64,000 nt of DNA from a virus, in the IMG/VR virus record IMGVR_UViG_3300023174_005626, positions 1 to 64,000 of that record. The stretch is one strand, 5' to 3'. Positions 62,268 to 64,000 of this stretch are shown one piece after another (position 1 is the stretch's first letter; the number at the start of each line of letters is the position of its first letter). The notes under the pieces are model-generated. The model did not search any database. It saw only the letters and a program-made list of their open reading frames with translations, and was not told the origin of the DNA. Both the position numbers and the translations under genes were made by a program.

Positions 62268-63632
62268 TTAAATATCTTCAATTAGAATATATGATGTTTC
62301 AGTATTCAATAATGGTTGACCTGGATTTGCCATAAAAATACTAAAATAACCTGATGAATCTAAATTACCTGTAAATATAATACCTCCATTAACATAGGTT
62401 GTAACTTTACAAGTTCCGTCTGATTGAATCAAACAATAAACTGAAGGACTTTGTGTTGAGTGGTTTCCATAATATGTTTGTCCTGAACTTACAGGTGTTG
62501 AACCCACTTCGTCAGTTAAAGTAAATGGAACCCCTCCATTAGAAGAAAAACTGTCAAGAGATGAACCTTTAGTTGACCTATTTACTACAATCGTATTTCT
62601 TGATATTGTTGGTGTTGGTGTTTTGGTCGGTGTTTCAGTTGGAGTTTCAGTCATCGTTGGTGTTAAACCAATTGTAACTGATGGCGTTGGAGTTTGTGTT
62701 GGGGTTGATGTATTTGTTGGTGTTTGAGTATTTGTTGGAGTTTGACTTGGTGTTGGTGTTTGTGTAACACATAACGAACCAAATCCAACAACCTCACCTT
62801 GTGAATCCAACTCAACAACATAATTATTAATATAGTCTTGAATAAACCCTGTCATATCAATTGTTGATGGTCCATTAAGTACATTCCAAAATTCTGATGA
62901 TAAATCAAATTCAGGATTGTTTCCATATACAGTTACAGTATTAGTTTGCCAACAAGCATCGTCATTTGTTAATCCTGAATAAACCAAGAAATAATATCTT
63001 GTGTTTGTTGGAGTTGGAGTTTGCGTTGGAGTTTCGGTTGGAGTTTGCGTTGGTGTTTCTGAAGATGTCTGAGTTGGAGTTTGCGTTGGTGTTTCAGTTG
63101 GTGTTGATGTTAAAGTTTCAGTCGGTGTAGGAGTTACTGTGTTTGTTGGTGTTTCAGTTGGTGTTGATGTTAAAGTTTCGGTTGGAGTTGGCGTTTGTGT
63201 TGAAGTTTTAGTTGGAGTTGGTGTAGGTGTTTCTGTTGAGGTAGGTGTTACAGTATTAGTTGGAGTTGGTGTTATGGTTGGAGTAACAGTTTGACTTGCG
63301 GTTTGAGTTGGTGTAATACCCGAAGTAACTGACGGTGTTGGTGTTGAGGTAATCGTTGGCGTTACAGTAGATGTAGGTGTTTCTGATGGTGTTTTTGTTT
63401 GTGTTATAGTTGGTGTTGGTGTTGGTGATGGACACGGAACTTCAACAACATAAGAATAAGCATATGTTGAAACATAACAATCATAAGTTCCATACCAATA
63501 ATCAGTCACATACGTAAACGGAAAAACTTGGTCACCCAAACTAATTGTTCCACCTGTACAAGGAAAGAAAGTAACGTTGGCCGTTTGACCACTTAAGTTA
63601 TCACTAAAAATTGAAACTCCACAATATGACAT
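62268..63632 (-). CDS. Modular fibre-like protein with long Thr/Pro stalk
   Basis: 454 residues. A Cys-containing N-terminal domain (1-68) is followed by a ~145-residue stalk of Thr-Pro, Thr-Glu and Thr-Gln dipeptides. Then a domain homologous to that in the neighbour ([15 protein letters not shown]), a second stalk, and a distinct C-terminal beta domain of ~105 residues with Asn/Ser/Gly and two Cys. The architecture is anchor, stalk, knob, stalk, tip. A TATTTATA box lies only four bases before the ATG. Function as a decorated fibre is inferred. Confidence 0.68.
   Translation of the reverse strand: MSYCGVSIFSDNLSGQTANVTFFPCTGGTISLGDQVFPFTYVTDYWYGTYDCYVSTYAYSYVVEVPCPSPTPTPTITQTKTPSETPTSTVTPTITSTPTPSVTSGITPTQTASQTVTPTITPTPTNTVTPTSTETPTPTPTKTSTQTPTPTETLTSTPTETPTNTVTPTPTETLTSTPTETPTQTPTQTSSETPTQTPTETPTQTPTPTNTRYYFLVYSGLTNDDACWQTNTVTVYGNNPEFDLSSEFWNVLNGPSTIDMTGFIQDYINNYVVELDSQGEVVGFGSLCVTQTPTPSQTPTNTQTPTNTSTPTQTPTPSVTIGLTPTMTETPTETPTKTPTPTISRNTIVVNRSTKGSSLDSFSSNGGVPFTLTDEVGSTPVSSGQTYYGNHSTQSPSVYCLIQSDGTCKVTTYVNGGIIFTGNLDSSGYFSIFMANPGQPLLNTETSYILIEDI
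63085..63179. repeat. Direct repeats (60-bp period) in second stalk gene
   Basis: A stretch of 35 bases beginning GTTGGTGTTTCAGTTGGTGT occurs at 63085 and again at 63145, encoding the same Thr/Glu-rich stalk unit. The shared 60-base period with the neighbouring gene suggests a common expansion mechanism. Confidence 0.8.
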
Positions 63633-63636
63633 AATA

Positions 63637-63644
63637 TATAAATA
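63637..63644 (-). promoter_or_regulatory. Late-type promoter box TATTTATA
   Basis: Four bases before the ATG at 63632. Confidence 0.48.
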
Positions 63645-63662
63645 CTTTAAAAAAATATTTTA

Positions 63663-64000
63663 TTAAAAACAAATACCGATATCTAAAACTTGTCCGTTGG
63701 CAATATTAAATTGTGCCCATCTTGCACCATCAGAAACTATGTTACCAACGAAGACAGGTGGAATTGTACAAGAAGGATTTCCATATACATAATCACCAAT
63801 TTGTAGAGCTTCAAATGGAATTGCACTATAAATTGCAACATTTGTTGGACCATATCCCGCATCACCACAAGCATCCTCAAAATATCCAGCACCCCACAAA
63901 TTATATACAGGAATAAACGTTTGAGTAATACTTGGTGTTGGAGTATGAGTTGGCGTTTGAGTAATACTTGGTGTTCGTGTTGGTGTTATTGTTGGAGTTG
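63663..64000 (-). CDS. Third Thr/Pro stalk protein, C-terminal part only (runs off right edge)
   Basis: Frame open from base 64000 to the TAA at 63663; at least 111 residues of a protein whose N-terminus is outside the window. The visible part begins with Thr/Pro stalk repeats (TPTPSITQT), then a domain with EDACGDAGYG, NVAIYS and LDIGIC, homologous to the domain in the two neighbours. An apparent start at 63899 is only an internal TTG and should not be used. Confidence 0.75.
   Translation of the reverse strand, partial: TPTITPTRTPSITQTPTHTPTPSITQTFIPVYNLWGAGYFEDACGDAGYGPTNVAIYSAIPFEALQIGDYVYGNPSCTIPPVFVGNIVSDGARWAQFNIANGQVLDIGICF

Noticed and set aside
63663-63899. Complete 78-residue gene starting at 63899
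   Set aside because: The apparent start is TTG inside a frame that stays open with stalk repeats to the window edge; it is the C-terminal end of a larger protein.

Overview
The window is part of the genome of a large, AT-rich, contractile-tailed phage of the T4 superfamily. It is a distant relative, not a close T4 cousin. T4-type genes recognisable by sequence are the baseplate wedge proteins gp6, gp25 and gp53, tail sheath gp18, tail tube gp19, neck protein gp13, ssDNA-binding gp32, UvsX recombinase, a gp41/DnaB-type helicase, a 5'-3' exonuclease and a family B DNA polymerase. A Bacteroidota (flavobacterial-type) host is the best inference. The evidence is SprB-like adhesin repeats in a tail-associated protein, a small DUF5522-type cysteine protein common in that phylum, weak or absent Shine-Dalgarno sequences, and host-like TTTG/TAnnTTT promoters. 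Capsid, portal and terminase genes are not in the window.

Layout. 1-14606 (minus strand): an overlapping series of very large tail or fibre proteins (SprB-repeat protein, gpI/gp7-like wedge protein, PKD-domain protein, and a 1650-residue protein with an internal membrane-type region). 14701-17015: gp6 and gp25. 17036-25370: nucleotide metabolism and replication (class II B12-dependent ribonucleotide reductase, DUF5522 protein, helicase, exonuclease, UvsX, gp32) plus small unknown genes. 25402-40497: giant baseplate hub-like proteins, gp53 and the tape measure. 40514-46137: tail chaperone with a probable frameshifted extension, tail tube, a HAD phosphatase and a very long tail sheath. 46256-47969: a small ribbon-helix-helix protein and two neck/terminator proteins. 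48011-53229 (plus strand): SET-domain protein, SNF2 helicase, a superoxide dismutase fused to a nuclease-like domain, gp13 and a small protein. 53206-55995: DNA polymerase. 56086-61034: a translationally coupled cassette of four glycosyltransferases and a small protein. 61110-64000: three modular proteins with long Thr/Pro mucin-like stalks.

How it works together. Late structural units on both strands are preceded by a TATTTAT(A) box close to the start codon, with no evident -33 element. This looks like a phage-specific late promoter; it is the reverse complement of the T4 late box. gp32 and the SET gene instead have host-type promoters. Several units end in strong intrinsic terminators.

The most notable observations are: (1) the Mn-SOD/nuclease fusion beside a SNF2 helicase and a SET methyltransferase, inside the neck gene region; (2) Thr/Pro stalk proteins next to four glycosyltransferases, suggesting glycan-coated fibres; (3) a probable +1 frameshift in the gene between tail tube and tape measure; (4) the unusual late promoter box; (5) a DUF5522 reading frame with no usual start codon. 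Both window edges cut genes. No tRNA, CRISPR array, integrase or insertion sequence was recognised.
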